Source: Heligmosomoides polygyrus polygyrus (taxonomy: Eukaryota > Nematoda > Chromadorea > Rhabditida > Heligmosomidae). From it: 64,000 nt of DNA. The translations under genes and the position numbers were made by a program. The notes below the pieces were generated by a model that did no database searches, was not told where the DNA came from, and worked only from the letters and a program-made list of their open reading frames with translations. Location of the stretch: NCBI GenBank assembly GCA_947396885.1, contig OX377206.1:86921960-86985959 (forward strand). The letters run 5' to 3'. Each line of letters begins with the position of its first letter. Position 1 is the stretch's first letter. Below are positions 1 to 10,814 of this stretch, piece after piece.

Positions 1-123
1 GTTAGCAATCCTTCTCTCGGTGTTACTGTCAGACCATTCGGAAATTCCTTACATCTTTGATCAGCTAGATTCAGAATTATTCTTCGATTCTTTGTTGAGA
101 ACACGTTTGCGCTTTTCCTCCTT

Positions 124-351
124 GTGTTGGTTGCTGGAACATCCCATCACCTGGGAGCTGTCGATCAGTTATTCGAGGCACCCGGAGACTTCTGCGTTTC
201 TCTCCACCACTTGCCCGGAGCTGACTCACACAGGTGTCCGTGTATAAATGTCAGTCCGTTCATCGGATTCGCTGTCACGAACAGCGTCCTGGTAGCAGCT
301 GATGAGAATATGACTGAGGACCCACTGTCATTAAAGCTACTAGGGGCATAA
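124..351 (+). CDS. Unrecognised open frame, possible 3' terminal exon
   Basis: An open frame of about 75 codons ends at a TAA (349-351), and a perfect AATAAA signal follows five bases later at 356-361. The peptide (e.g. VTNSVLVAADENMTEDPLS) resembles no family I know. A last coding exon of an upstream gene entering from the left is possible, because stop and poly(A) signal are arranged as in a compact nematode 3' end. The reverse strand also has a moderately long open frame here, so coding is not established. Confidence 0.2.
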   Translation: MLVAGTSHHLGAVDQLFEAPGDFCVSLHHLPGADSHRCPCINVSPFIGFAVTNSVLVAADENMTEDPLSLKLLGA

Positions 352-461
352 AAGCAATAAATTTTCTGAACTTTTTTAAAACACCAACAAGGATTTCATA
401 TCATTTCTGTGCTTTTTGCCTTCATATTCTAGCAGTTTTGTTGGTAGTTGAAACCACTTTT

Positions 462-749
462 GGGCGCTTGTAGCGCAGTCGGAGGCTGTTGCGTGAACCC
501 GTTACTAGGTTCCTGGTTCGGTTTTACCGCCGAGGCCACCAAGCCTTCCATCCATTCGGGGTCGGTGAATTGATACCAGACGTGTCTGGTAAGGAGAAAG
601 CGCTGACTTGTTCATCGGTTAGCCATCGGAAGTCATTTCATGGCCAAATACGCATTTTAAAACGCCTCCGCGACAACCCGTGAAGTAGAATGCGTGGCGC
701 ATCCCAAAAGGGATTGAGTAACACTGTCCATTATCCTTATGCCTTATCC
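462..749 (+). repeat. SINE-A copy, near full length
   Basis: The head carries box A (TAGCGCAGTCGG, 471 on) and a box B-like GGTTCGG. The body has the GGTCGGTGAATTG block and the GTAGAATGCGTGGCGCATCC block, and the right end is TTATCC repeats. It has diverged from the consensus by several small changes. Confidence 0.85.
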
Positions 750-819
750 TACTTTTAACACATTTTTGAGGTACTACTGGGACATCCAATACAAATGGTA
801 ACAGGATAACAGAGGATAA

Positions 820-1030
820 CAGAGTGCGTTAGTCAATACCTTCTTGATATGCCCCCCCCCCGCATTTTACTTCTACGGGATGTCGTGGAGGCAAAATGAT
901 TTGGCTTATACAATGACGGCCAGCCGAGAAACATGGAAGCGTTTTATTTCTCCCAGGCGAGATTTCCCAGATCTTCGTGGTGTGCGCAAGAGCCGGCGCC
1001 TCCCCAACTGCGCTACCATTCAGACAAGGC
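820..1030 (-). repeat. SINE-A copy with internal deletion
   Basis: Read on the minus strand, the tRNA-like head (GTAGCGCAGTTGGGGAGG) is joined to the 3' body with most of the central block missing. A run of ten C at 850-859 interrupts the body. Confidence 0.65.
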
Positions 1031-1120
1031 ATCTAACATATCCTTTCGTGTCGAGCTTGACCACGTACCAGACTCCGACCAGACTCCGACCTTCTTTTTC
1101 TTTAAGGTCCATGCGCTTGA

Positions 1121-1250
1121 TTGGGCCGATGGTAGCGCAGTCGGAGGAGGCGCCGGCTATCGCGTGCACTCCGAACAGAGGCTCTTGGTTCGCTTCCCGC
1201 CTGAGCCAACCAAGCCTTCCATTCCTCCGCCAGAGCCAATGAGTTGCTCT
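1121..1250 (+). repeat. SINE-A 5' part
   Basis: Box A (GTAGCGCAGTCGG) and the head through CCAACCAAGCCTTCCATTCC are present. Similarity then fades and no tail is seen. Confidence 0.65.
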
Positions 1251-1494
1251 TATTGATAGACATCACTGGAAAGGAGGAGACATTTGATTGCTATCGGCTG
1301 ACCATTGAGTAGACCGTGTGTGTGTTCAAAAACCTTCAACGATATTCCGTAGAAGTGTTCAGACCTGTAGATGGTCTAGTAGACTACTTCATCCTGTGTT
1401 GTCATGACAAGCCGTCATCACCAGCTAACAATGTAACGTCCAACTTACCTAATATACTTGAGAGAAGAAAGCAATAACCGTAGAGCAATTTCTG

Positions 1495-1740
1495 TTCGGA
1501 ATGCGCCGCGTATATCACTTCTGCGAGATCTCGAGGACGAAATCTGATTTGGTCTATAGAATTAGCTGCGTGGAAATTCAATGGATATGCCAATGTATTA
1601 TTTCTCTCAGATAGGTCTAGCACCGATTTTCCGATTCCGTAGAGATGGCGGGTTGGTTTGCTTGGGCGATCCTGTACCAAGAACCACAGTTCGGTGTGCA
1701 TACGCCATTGATCACTTCTTCTGCGGACTACCACGCGCCT
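1495..1740 (-). repeat. Degenerate SINE-A copy
   Basis: The edges resemble an antisense SINE-A (GGAATGCGCCGCG on the left, TGCGGACTACCACGCGCC on the right), but the centre is largely unrecognisable. Confidence 0.35.
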
Positions 1741-1744
1741 TCGA

Positions 1745-2525
1745 GAAAAGTATGCGCCGAAAAAAATGGAGGAAAAAAAAGCTGGAGAGGTTGGATAGCG
1801 TAGCTGGCAGGAGACTTGATCTGGGGTTACACCAGGGATCGATTGCACGTTCGTTAGGTGCTAGATCCACCACCTACTCTACCGGGGCTTTGAGTGCGCC
1901 TTTGCTTCTTGAAACCGGCAATGGTCGATCAACAATGACCGGTAGATTGATACTATACTGACACTTGCGGTAAAGCTTTCATTCGGACTATCATATTCAC
2001 TCACAGAAACCACGAAACCTGCTCAATATTCGATTATATCGATCCATATTGATTGGATTATTGATATTTCCCTTTCCCGAGAAGCCCATTCTGCAGCCAT
2101 TATTCTTGAGCTGATGGATTAGGGGACCTATGGATTGACTATTTCGTGTTTTATGTGTAATAGGGCAAGATGCGGAAGATGTGTGTGGTACATTCGAGGA
2201 GACGCAGGCTTTAGCACGGAAGCCGAATCGATTCATTGTTCAGGTTCCGCCCAATGCAACAAAACACACTCGAGCTCACAAAGTCCTTACGTGTCGGCGA
2301 CCAAAAGCAGACCTACACTGAGTGCACGTGTCGTCATTGTAGGTCAGATGCGCATTCCAATCGCGCTGGCGACATTTCGAAGAGGCAGAAAGCGTTGTGC
2401 ATCGTACAATCGGGCTGACTTTTATCCTGTGCATCTTAAGAATGCCCTAGTACTCCGCTTTTTCTCGCCCTATGCGCGCACAGAGACATGACACGGCGAA
2501 CAGAACCAGTTCTTTTGTGATTGAA
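1745..2525. other. No supported feature
   Basis: Mixed-composition sequence without a convincing exon, foldback or known repeat. Confidence 0.5.
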
Positions 2526-2530
2526 ATGCG

Positions 2531-2566
2531 GAATTCATTCAGAATTCATTCAGAATTCATTCAGAA
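2531..2566. repeat. 11-bp tandem repeat, about three units
   Basis: GAATTCATTCA is repeated head to tail about three times, each unit containing an EcoRI-type GAATTC. Confidence 0.9.
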
Positions 2567-2683
2567 TGTGTTATACAAGTGCTGCGGCACGCCTACCGGT
2601 GTGTCTCTCGCACTTGCTCGCTTCGCGGAGTGTTGTTTAGAATGTTTTTACCAATGCGAAATAGGTGGATCCTAAGCTCTCGT

Positions 2684-2776
2684 AGCGATCATAACTCTAG
2701 CATCAAGCGGGGCTCGAACCAGCACCTCCTGCTGACCCGGCTGGAATGCTCTGCGCCATTATCCTACCGCTGTAGT
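2684..2776 (-). repeat. SINE-B copy (tRNA-like)
   Basis: Minus strand: GGTAGGATAATGGCGCAGAG resembles a box A region and GGTTCGAGCC a box B, followed by the tail motif AGAGTTATGATCGC. The acceptor-like ends no longer pair well, so this is a decayed copy rather than a tRNA gene. Confidence 0.6.
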
Positions 2777-2969
2777 GGTGGGTGTGCATGGGTCCCACGA
2801 GGTGCTACAGCTTGCGAAGTTTAGCAGCATTGTTCTATTGAAATGGTGGTCGTTTTCTACACTGTTCAGCACTTCCATGATCCTAGCATTGTTCGACGCG
2901 AACTCTTTCTTGAAACTATTTAGCAGCTAGTTCATTTCTTTCTCGTATTTTTCATCAGTATCTAGTGTC

Positions 2970-3090
2970 GTAGGGTGTCATGGCGTGGAGCACGCGCCTG
3001 AGATCGATTGCACCCCGAATCGAGGTTCTTGGTTCGGATTCCGACAAGACCAGACAAGCCTTCCACCCCCTGCCACTACAGTCGTCGTGC
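2970..3090 (+). repeat. SINE-A head fragment
   Basis: The head (CATGGCGTGGAGCACGCGCC, then GGTTCTTGGTTCGGATTCC) and the start of the body (CAAGCCTTCCACCCC) are visible. It stops where the next SINE-B begins. Confidence 0.55.
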
Positions 3091-3109
3091 AGAGCACATA
3101 GACATGGAA

Positions 3110-3215
3110 CGATATTTTGCTGCCATCAAAACTCTAGCGTCAGACGGGACTCAAACCCACACCTTCTGCTTTCCGGGGAATGCCCTACGCCAATACACAT
3201 CGACGATGTTTGATC
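3110..3215 (-). repeat. SINE-B copy, left arm of an inverted pair
   Basis: The minus strand carries the tRNA-like sequence and the GATGGCAGCAAAATATCG-type tail. It lies head to head with the next copy, so the two can form a long foldback. Confidence 0.6.
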
Positions 3216-3275
3216 GAGCGGGTGAGTGCTGACGGGACCCACGAGGTGTGAGTGTTGCACGCGCTCGATCAAACT

Positions 3276-3350
3276 GCGCCGGTGGTGTAATGGCGTAGAG
3301 CATTCCCGCCCGGTCAGCAGAAGGTGCGGGTTCGAATCCCGCCTGGCGCT
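3276..3350 (+). repeat. SINE-B copy with the best-preserved tRNA-like head
   Basis: The ends GCGCCGG and CTGGCGC pair as an acceptor stem of seven pairs (one G-T). TGGTGTAATGG fits box A, and GCGGG-TTCGAAT-CCCGC is a perfect T arm and box B. The anticodon arm is irregular, with extra bases and no clean 5-bp stem with a 7-base loop. The tail AGAGTTTTGATC..CAAAACAT follows to about 3372, as in the other copies. I favour a tRNA-derived repeat; a true tRNA gene is the alternative. Confidence 0.65.
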
Positions 3351-3503
3351 AGAGTTTTGATCCCAGCAAAACATAGTTGCAACAGCAGAGAATCTCCTGC
3401 CACTTGACGCTTAAAGAAATTCACTTGACATAGGCAACCTCTACGAAGCAACCGGCGAAGTCACAAAATAAAACCAAATCGCTATATTACGAGAGATCAA
3501 ACA

Positions 3504-3600
3504 GCGCCGGTGGTGTAAGCCGTAGCATCGCTGCCCGGAAAGCAGAAGATGCGGGTTCGAGTCCCGCCTGGCGCAAGAGTTTTAATCGCAACAAAACATC
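3504..3600 (+). repeat. SINE-B copy
   Basis: A tRNA-like 72-mer (3504-3575) has a closed acceptor stem, a perfect T arm (GCGGGTTCGAGTCCCGC) and a CTGC/GCAG anticodon stem of four pairs around CCGGAAA. The loop lacks the usual U33. The tail AGAGTTTTAATCGCAACAAAACATC is split from the head only by one A. Confidence 0.65.
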
Positions 3601-4465
3601 CTATAGCACCACAACACCTATATGTTTTGTCGAGATTAAAATATCAGCCGATCCAGGCTTCAACAAACGCGTTGGAAATAATACCAAATCGTTAGTTATA
3701 GATATACCTAATTAAGACACTACTTTGTTGCGCGTCCATCGACTTGTTGAGATCTGATGACCCTGTCTCGGTCTCGTGCCTTTGTTGCTTGATAATTTCT
3801 GTTTTCTGGGAAAAAGGACCATCCCCTAAGATTGTGACCTGTGCTGATTGCGACAATCATTTTTGTTCCTATACGTTTTGAAATGATATAGAAACTTTTA
3901 CCATTTCATTCCATACTTCCCATCTGTCCCTTTTAAGCAGCAGCTGCAGCTCCTAGACGGATACACCAGCCGAGGCGGCAGATCTCCGAAAAAACTCGTC
4001 GCATTGTGAATATGCTAAATGAGAATGGGGAAGCGACATCTGAGCCAGGTCTCTTCTTTCGCCTGATGGAGGCTCGATGGCGTCTCTCTCCCTCATAACA
4101 GAAAGTGATCGCATTTCCGAGCGCATTTGATGTGCTAGAAGTGCTCAGAGAGACGTTGCAAGTGGCGCTAGAATGGTTCCGCTACAGTCGTATGAGAACT
4201 CGAACAAATAGCCGTGACATGCATGACACATGTTCTCCCCTTTGAGTCAGAGATTCCTTTGTCTGCGGAACCCATCCCTTTCCGAGAGCCGCGCCCTCCA
4301 CCGATGAATTGGTCTTGTCTTCCGGTTCTGCTGTGATACGCCCAAGTTTTAGAGACCTCTTACTTCCCTCTGGAGGTTGCACCTCGTCTGCGGAATCTCG
4401 TTGAACAACTTGAATGCATCTCTGATCTGCGTAATGGATTGCTTTGGCCTGCTGGTAGGCAAACT
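3601..4465. other. No supported feature
   Basis: No exon with good splice signals, no foldback and no SINE block recognised. Confidence 0.5.
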
Positions 4466-4467
4466 TC

Positions 4468-4575
4468 GACTTTATTGGCTTGGGCGAGAATCGAACCAAG
4501 GACTTTATTGGCTTGGGCGAGAATCGAACCAAGGACTTCGATTCTGATTGCAGGCGACAGCCAGCGCCTTCTCCG
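4468..4575 (-). repeat. SINE-A head with 33-bp tandem duplication
   Basis: Antisense tRNA-like head. The 33-bp segment covering box B (contains TTGGCTTGGGCGAGAATCG) occurs twice, at 4468-4500 and 4501-4533, with no difference that I can see. This suggests a recent slippage-type duplication. Confidence 0.75.
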
Positions 4576-4734
4576 ACTTCGCACTCACGTCCCCTTCTAA
4601 AGAAGAAAATAAGGGACCCATAAAGTAACAGCGTTTGAGAGCGACTTCATAGTGTAATTGTGCTTGAGTACATCGCATTGCTACATTTCTTTGTGTAACG
4701 GGCGCATGAAGCACAGTAGGATGAGGCGTCAATC

Positions 4735-4985
4735 CTGTCCTGCACCCTGAATCGGTTCATTGCTCGAGTTCCCATCAAAGCCGCAAAGCCCTGTGTGCCT
4801 CTGTGGTCGGTGAATTGCTACCAGACTTGTCTTTAAAGGACAAAACACTGACACGTTCATCGGCTGGTCATCGCAAATATATACCAAACTCATTAAAGCT
4901 ACTTCCACGTAATCCTGTAGAAGTTGAATGCGTGGCACATCCCACAAAAGATTTAAACGTCGGCTTTTATCCTTTCTGCTTATTC
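4735..4985 (+). repeat. SINE-A copy, diverged head
   Basis: The body (GTCGGTGAATTGCTACCAG, GTAGAAGTTGAATGCGTGG) and the tail TTTTATCC are clear; the head is eroded. Confidence 0.7.
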
Positions 4986-5014
4986 TTTTGGAAACTACAT
5001 CTTAGCTTCTCAAG

Positions 5015-5305
5015 GATAAAAGGATAAAGGACGGCGTTACTCAATCCCTTCTGGGATGCGCCAGCGCATTCTACTTCTACGGGATGTCGTGGAGGCGACA
5101 TGAATGCGTATTTGGCCAAACGATGACTTGCGGTGGCCAGCCGATGAACAAGTCAGCACAGATCCTTCCCAGACAAGTCTGGTACCAATTCACCGACCCC
5201 GGAGGGATGAAAGCCTTGGTTGGTCTGGGCGGGAAATCCGAACAAGAAACCTGGTATCGGGTGCACGCGACAGTCGCGCCTCCTCCGGCTGCGCTACACG
5301 CGCCC
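5015..5305 (-). repeat. SINE-A full-length copy with target duplication
   Basis: Starts with the GGATAAAGG tail and ends with the head GGGCGCGTGTAGCGCAG on the minus strand. An 11-bp direct repeat AGCTTCTCAAG flanks it at 5004-5014 and 5306-5316, the mark of target-primed insertion. It is one of the best copies for a consensus. Confidence 0.95.
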
Positions 5306-5439
5306 AGCTTCTCAAGAGGTGATGAAAATTGTTCGAATTTTGTCCCGTTCTTTCCATATGTATGGTCGCGTAGTAGTCGTAGTCAAAGCAGGCGCCAGCA
5401 GTCGTGCGCATTATGGTTATGCTCTACTAGAATAGGCAT

Positions 5440-5610
5440 TCGAACGATTTTCATTCGAATTTGAATATTCAAATTCGAATATTTAAAAAATCGCGCTTTT
5501 CGAATGTATTCCTATTTGAATATTCAAAAAAGCCATACTATCGAATATATTCGAATTCGAATACTCGAAAATCGCGGACATTCGAAATCATCCGAATATC
5601 TGAAAATTTT
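5440..5610. repeat. TTCGAA-rich palindromic array
   Basis: Dense short motifs such as ATTCGAAT, TATTCGAAT and TTCGAAAA on both strands. The same motif type recurs at 17.8, 34.1 and 49.2 kb. Confidence 0.8.
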
Positions 5611-5624
5611 GCGAGAGCTCAATT

Positions 5625-5860
5625 ATAGTATGCACCCTGAGCCGAGATTCTTGGTTCTGATCCCGTCCAAGCAACTTAAACCTTCCATACCTACATGGTC
5701 GTTGAATTAGACTAGTAGTAGACTTGTCTGGGGAGGTTGAAAAGCCTACTGATCTAATGGGTGACCTCCGCTCATCACCGCAGTACAGCTGAAACACGAC
5801 TTTAAATTCGCCCAAAATTCCTAACGTAGGAGTAGGATACGTGGCGCATGTCACAACGAT
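5625..5860 (+). repeat. Degenerate SINE-A copy
   Basis: Box B-like TTCTTGGTTCTGATCCCG, CTTGTCTGGGGAGG and TAGGATACGTGGCGCAT remain in the expected order. Confidence 0.55.
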
Positions 5861-6087
5861 ATTGATCATCATCATCGTTTTACTGATAATCATCCTTTTG
5901 TTCATGTTTCTGTAGCAGGCTTTCAGCGTTTGCTAGCTGCGGGCATCGCGGACGCTTAGCGGCAATAATTCTCCATTTCGAAGAAAAATGAACAGTTTTC
6001 TTGCAACCACAATTGCTGTAGACAAAAGTCGACATTGCAGCGTAGTCGGCAAGAAGCTCTGGCTCTCTCATATATCACCAACTGCTT

Positions 6088-6320
6088 GTCTGTGGGTTCG
6101 TTTCGCATTCAGGTCAGCAAAGCCATCCACTCTCTAGGGGCCGGTGAATTGGTACCATTATTGTCTGGGAGGGTTTAAAGAACTGGCTTGTGCCCCAGGT
6201 GGCCACCGTGATTCGATAATAGACCAACTACGCAACCAAACTTCCTCCAAAGTTTGTAGACATAACGCGTGTTGCATTCCCAAAAAGTGATTGTTTGCTA
6301 ACCTTTTCCATCCATCCTTA
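6088..6320 (+). repeat. Degenerate SINE-A copy
   Basis: GCCGGTGAATTGGTACCA and TTGTCTGGGAGG identify the body; the 3' part is strongly changed. Confidence 0.55.
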
Positions 6321-6375
6321 TTCCTATAATTTTGCATCTGCGTAATATTTGTTATTTTTCCTTGTGGATGTGAGA

Positions 6376-6640
6376 GCGAGCGTGCAGCGCAGTAGGAGGA
6401 GGTGCTGGCTGTCGCCTGCACCCGTGCCAGGTTGTTGGTTCGAATTCCCGCCCAGGCCAACGAATTGATACAGGACTTGCCTGGTAAGGGCAAAGCGCAG
6501 ACTTGTTCATCGGCTGGTCACCGCAAGTCATTCTATGGCCAAAGGCGTATTCATGCCGCCTCGACAACATCCCGTAGATGTAGAATACGTGGCGCATCCC
6601 AAGAAGGAATGAGTAACACCGGCCTTTATCCTTTATATGA
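6376..6640 (+). repeat. SINE-A copy
   Basis: Head with GCAGCGCAGTAGGAGGAGG and an almost canonical box B (GGTTCGAATTCCC). About 20 bases are missing after the head, and the tail is TTTATCCTTTAT. Confidence 0.85.
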
Positions 6641-6796
6641 GAGCGTAGATAGCTGACAAAATGCGCGAAGCTCGCTTGGTCATGGAAGCAGAAAAGCAGA
6701 CCTCACATCGAAGCGCTACAACCGTTGAAGAGGAAAAAGAAGATAATGATATGAGAACAAGCCAGTGGCACGGCTAGGTGGATCACATAAGAGGTG

Positions 6797-6860
6797 GAGC
6801 AAATGCAGAATGCGTGGCGCATCCCATCACTTCCTGCGTCTTCTATGCCTTATCCTTGGT
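6797..6860 (+). repeat. SINE-A 3' end only
   Basis: Contains GCAGAATGCGTGGCGCATCC and TTATCC; 5'-truncated, as expected for incomplete reverse transcription. Confidence 0.6.
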
Positions 6861-6998
6861 TAGATATTACATCAATGAAGGGCTGATAATGGGATGATTT
6901 GAGCAGGTTCACGATGTGCGCCTGATTTTACTACGGATCGCGCCGCGCATTCCGATTTTTTTTTTGGGTGCAGTGAAAGAATGTTTGGTACATGTCGA

Positions 6999-7193
6999 GT
7001 AGGTGAGCAGCATTGGCAGATGGGAGCACGCCAGCCAATGATAACCAAGCAGAGTACAGACCGAACGCATGCCAGCCCATCATTTTACCAACTGTACATG
7101 CTCTCTCTGAATGGCACGCCCCTTCAGTGCGGTCTGATTGGTTTAGGCATTCTCACCTACTATTGCTGCCCACCTACGCGACATATACCGAAT
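6999..7193. mobile_element. MITE-E type element
   Basis: Ends GTAGGTGAGCAGCA and TGCTGCCCACCTAC are inverted repeats. The interior has ACGCCAGCCAATGATAACC and GCGGTCTGATTGG, blocks shared with the elements at 50.4 and 62.3 kb. Confidence 0.6.
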
Positions 7194-7254
7194 GTTTCCT
7201 TGCTTCTAGATATATCAAATACTATTGGATTCTTCTTACTAGCGATAGTTTATA

Positions 7255-7347
7255 TATCAAAGAATATGAACTATCGCTAGTAAGAAGAATCTAATAATAA
7301 TATACTATTAGATTCTTCTTACTAGCGATAGTTCATATTCTTTGATA
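7255..7347. repeat. Perfect 42-bp inverted repeat
   Basis: Arms 7255-7296 and 7306-7347 are exact reverse complements around a 9-base spacer. A third partial copy of the arm (GATTCTTCTTACTAGCGATA) lies just upstream at 7228-7249, so the locus reads arm, inverted arm, arm. Confidence 0.95.
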
Positions 7348-7419
7348 CGACCGAACACAGAAGAGCTCCACAAGTCATTGTACATGGCAGATATGCATTT
7401 AAGTTGCCCCCAGGGAATC

Positions 7420-7488
7420 TAGTGATGTCCAAGACGTGGCGCATCCAAAGGAAGGATAGATCCTTACCGTCCTCTGTCCTTTATCCTG
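7420..7488 (+). repeat. SINE-A 3' end only
   Basis: AGACGTGGCGCATCC and GTCCTTTATCC are retained; truncated at the 5' side. Confidence 0.55.
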
Positions 7489-8065
7489 CAGTAGAAAAGC
7501 TTGCACAACACTGTTGTTGTAGCGCTACCACTTTTGCTTGCTTGTTTCTAGGCCGTGACCATCATTTCTGACTTTCCTTGCCAAAAGTAAGCACAAACTC
7601 CGACGCTTCTAGAGTTCTCCAGCATTTCTACTTTGGGATTAATAACGATGCGGGGTTTTTTTTCAGATGAACTCGACAGATTTATGTAGTTTTATTTCAA
7701 ATATGTATACGCTCGATAACAGCGATGAATGCCTAATTAGGTCTCGAGGGTCTACTCAATTAGCGTTTGAAATATGCGAATCAAGCAGACGAACATGCAT
7801 TCGTTGCCGAAGCCTTCAGCGGTACAGCTTTATAAACGATCTCCTGCTAGTTGATCTGTATACCTTTGCTGGTGAAAAGGTATTCATGTTGCGTATCCAA
7901 AGTTTGCATCATTTATAGGCTAGATTTTTCTTCCTATTCGGTTGTTTCAAAAAGAATGTTAAAGCCCCGTCGTATATCATATTATTTATAAGGATTATAT
8001 TATATACTTATACTTTACTATGTTATATATTTTATATGTATATTGTTTTACATTATATTGTAGTA
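7489..8065. other. No supported feature; AT-rich right part
   Basis: 7970-8065 is strongly AT-rich (TATATTATATAC-type). The open frame at 7667-7918 has no recognisable homology. Confidence 0.5.
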
Positions 8066-8068
8066 TAC

Positions 8069-8352
8069 ACTATAGCGCAGTCGGAAGAATTGCCAGCCGT
8101 AGTGTGCACTCGATACCGGGCTTCTGGTTCCGATTTCCTGCCTAGGCCAACCAAGCCTTTCATCCCTCCGGGGTCGGTGATTTGGTACCATACTTGTCTG
8201 GGAATGTTAAAACACTGACTTGTTCATCGGCTGGCCACCACAAGGCATTGGATGGCCAAATACGCATTCAAATCACCTTTACGACATCCCACAGCAGCAG
8301 AATGCGTGGAGCATTCCAAAAAGGAATCGAGTAACTCCGTCCTTTATCCTTA
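8069..8352 (+). repeat. SINE-A near full-length copy
   Basis: Box A TATAGCGCAGTCGG, body and TTTATCC tail are all in order. Confidence 0.9.
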
Positions 8353-8715
8353 TACAATATATAATACACTTGTTTTTTCCTGATTCAGGTGCAAGTTGTA
8401 CGTCATTTTTTCTGTACATTTGAAATTTGCTTGCCCAAGTGTTGCCACTGCTGGGTGATTTGCTGTTCTGGCGTTATTCGTTTTTTGTATTTGTTTATTT
8501 TTACATTGCTTAGTTTTTCACTGTTTCTACATATTTCTCAGCCAATGGAAGAAAAGAATATATTTTTCAAGGAGCTCTGCTTCATTATTGGCACATTAAT
8601 TAAGTGCATTTTTGCTGGGAATTTTAGGGAACATTTAGTGAAACGGTATATAGTTTTGAAAAGATCTGCATAGTGTGATAGGAGCATGCCATTCTACGCT
8701 TAACTCACCTCGTAG

Positions 8716-8971
8716 CTCGTGCTAGCGCAGTCGGAAGCGACGCCCGCTGTCGCGCGCACTCGATTCCAGGCTCCAGGTTCGGATTTCCCGTCGAGGTCAT
8801 GCAAGCCTTCCATCCCTCCGGCGCCGGTGAATTGGTACCAGACTTGTCTGGGAAGAAGAAACATTGACTTGTTCATGTGCTGGCCGCCGCAAGTCATTGT
8901 ATGGCCAAATACGCATTCAAATTACCTCCACGACATCCCCTAGAAGCAGTATGCCAGGCGCTTTATCCTTT
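8716..8971 (+). repeat. SINE-A copy with 3' deletion
   Basis: Head and body are well preserved. The segment before the tail is shortened so that CCAGGCGC runs directly into TTTATCC. Confidence 0.85.
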
Positions 8972-9470
8972 TTCTCCTTCATATTTCCCACGATCTTCAT
9001 TTTTCCTCATTTCGCGTCTCATGTAGTTTCTCTTCATTACGTCTGCGTCGCGGTCCAACCGGCGTTTGCGTCTTTGCGGAAAAATAATAGCCGTTCTAAC
9101 ATCAATCAAGTTTGCCACCTCATCTGTGGTGTGTCCAACTACTGATGCCACCTAGCATTCAAACGCCGAAGCTCCGTATTGTTATTATCGCAAAGTTCCA
9201 CCTCTTCCCTTTCAGTTTGCACTTCACCTTCTAGCACGTCCAAGTGCTTCCGTTATCACTTTTATCATCCTGCTTCCTTGAGAGCTCTCTGGCCGGTCTG
9301 ACTACTAGTTGGAGCTTCGCCTCAGAAATAAGCAGTAGGAAATAATGTTGCACACCTGAAAACAGAGAGTGCAGGTTATTTTCAAAGAACGGATTTTGTG
9401 AACAGTATCCATCGGCCGACCTACTCATGCAATTCGCGCTTCAAATGGTTCGCTCTGGGCAAAAATCAAC
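8972..9470. other. No supported feature
   Basis: Unique-looking sequence on both strands; no exon signals combined with a plausible frame. Confidence 0.5.
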
Positions 9471-9555
9471 AAAAACCATCGTTAATCGCTGTCCCTTCGA
9501 TCGCTCATTCTACTCGAATGAGCGATCGAAGGGAGAGCGATTATCGATGGGTTTT
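9471..9555. repeat. Long foldback hairpin
   Basis: Arms of roughly 38 bases (AAAACCCATCGATAATCGC type) pair around TCTACTC. CCTTCGATCGCTCATT pairs perfectly with AATGAGCGATCGAAGG. Confidence 0.9.
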
Positions 9556-10219
9556 ATCGATCTCTCTGAAATTTTTGCATTTTAAAGCCTGTATACTACA
9601 AGGCCGTCATACTCATACGCGATTTCCATTTCAACTTTGGACAGTCGTCCCTTGAAAAAAGTCGATACTTCTATCGTTAAGGTCCTTGACCGAAATTACT
9701 CAAATTTCATGCAACTTGTCAATCGTTCACAGCAAGTGTGGGATTTTCTCCTCAGACGTCCAGATTCTGGCAAAATGGATAGTCTTTGGACGATCAATAT
9801 CTATAGTCTGTGTGTTATGAGACTTCTCTACCTTTTACCTTATACTATGCTAATATTTTGTCGCACTAAAAACATTTGACAGCATACAGATGTGTTTAGC
9901 ACAATACGCATGAATACGAATACGGTAGATAGCACTCGGCTGAAAATTTTGGACAAAAATCAATACCGTCGATCGAGACCGATAAGACTTCTACATCAGT
10001 GCTATGTTTAAAGTTATTTTCGTATTGATCTGAGGATAAGGAACGTCGTATGACGTTATTTTTGCCAGATGAGGTGTCCTTCCTTAGAATGTATTGATTG
10101 ATTGATTACTAATGCTGTTGCTGAGGCCTATACGGAGAGACATATCCCCATGAAACATAGCGATCTGTAATAATGTCCAAGTACGGAAGGAAACAATCGA
10201 TAATTTTCGTCTGCTACAG
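9556..10219. other. No supported feature
   Basis: Contains only a short ATTG tandem run near 10095. Confidence 0.5.
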
Positions 10220-10222
10220 TAA

Positions 10223-10356
10223 GGCCCCGTTTATACTTCCGACGCCGAGCGACGCGATGACATGTAAAGTAGCCAAATTGATCGATCGCGTCGCTCAATC
10301 AATTTGGCCACTATACGTGGCGTCGCGTCGGTCGGCGGCGAAGTATAAACGGTGCA
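10223..10356. mobile_element. MITE-H copy 1 (PIF/Harbinger style)
   Basis: Terminal inverted repeats GGCC-CCGTTTATACTTC and GAAGTATAAACGG-TGC are flanked by TAA (10220-10222) and TAA (10357-10359). The GC-rich core has GATCGATCGCG and its inverse. There is no coding capacity. Confidence 0.8.
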
Positions 10357-10672
10357 TAACGGACGCGACGAGTCATGGCATGAAAGAGGTAATTGTTGAA
10401 GATATTAGAGTCTTTCCGTAGAAAAGGAGAAGAGCCTAAGAAAATCAGAATAAACTACTAGCTGTCGGAAAATAACAGGAACAGAATGAAGGAAAATAGA
10501 AGGGGACAAAAGGAAAAAAGGAGGCAGAATTAAAGGATTAAGTGGTGTTGTCCGGGATGAGCTCCCAGTGCCATATGGAGGCCCCCTTACCTAGTGACTG
10601 TAATGTGGATCCGTGCTCTCCCTTGCTGACGCGAAGGACAACTACGGTGAAGAACTTGGAAAGGGACTCCAA

Positions 10673-10814
10673 GGGCCGGATTCATCAACGACTTTCGTAA
10701 CTTTGATGGAGAATTGTACGCTGCTCAGATAACGCGACTTATCGCTCACCATACCGCTTGATAAGCTATCAATTCTCTGTTAAAGTTACCTAAGTCGTTG
10801 AAGAATCCGGCCCC
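10673..10814. mobile_element. Foldback MITE with GGGCCGGATTC ends
   Basis: Left GGGCCGGATTCATCAACGAC and right GTCGTTGAAGAATCCGGCCC are inverted repeats that continue as ACTTT..AATTG on each side (about 45 bp arms). It is a single copy here; the target duplication is unclear. Confidence 0.75.

Noticed and set aside
3276..3350. A functional tRNA gene.
   Set aside because: The anticodon arm is irregular and the same tail follows all eight copies, which fits a tRNA-derived repeat better. Not fully excluded.
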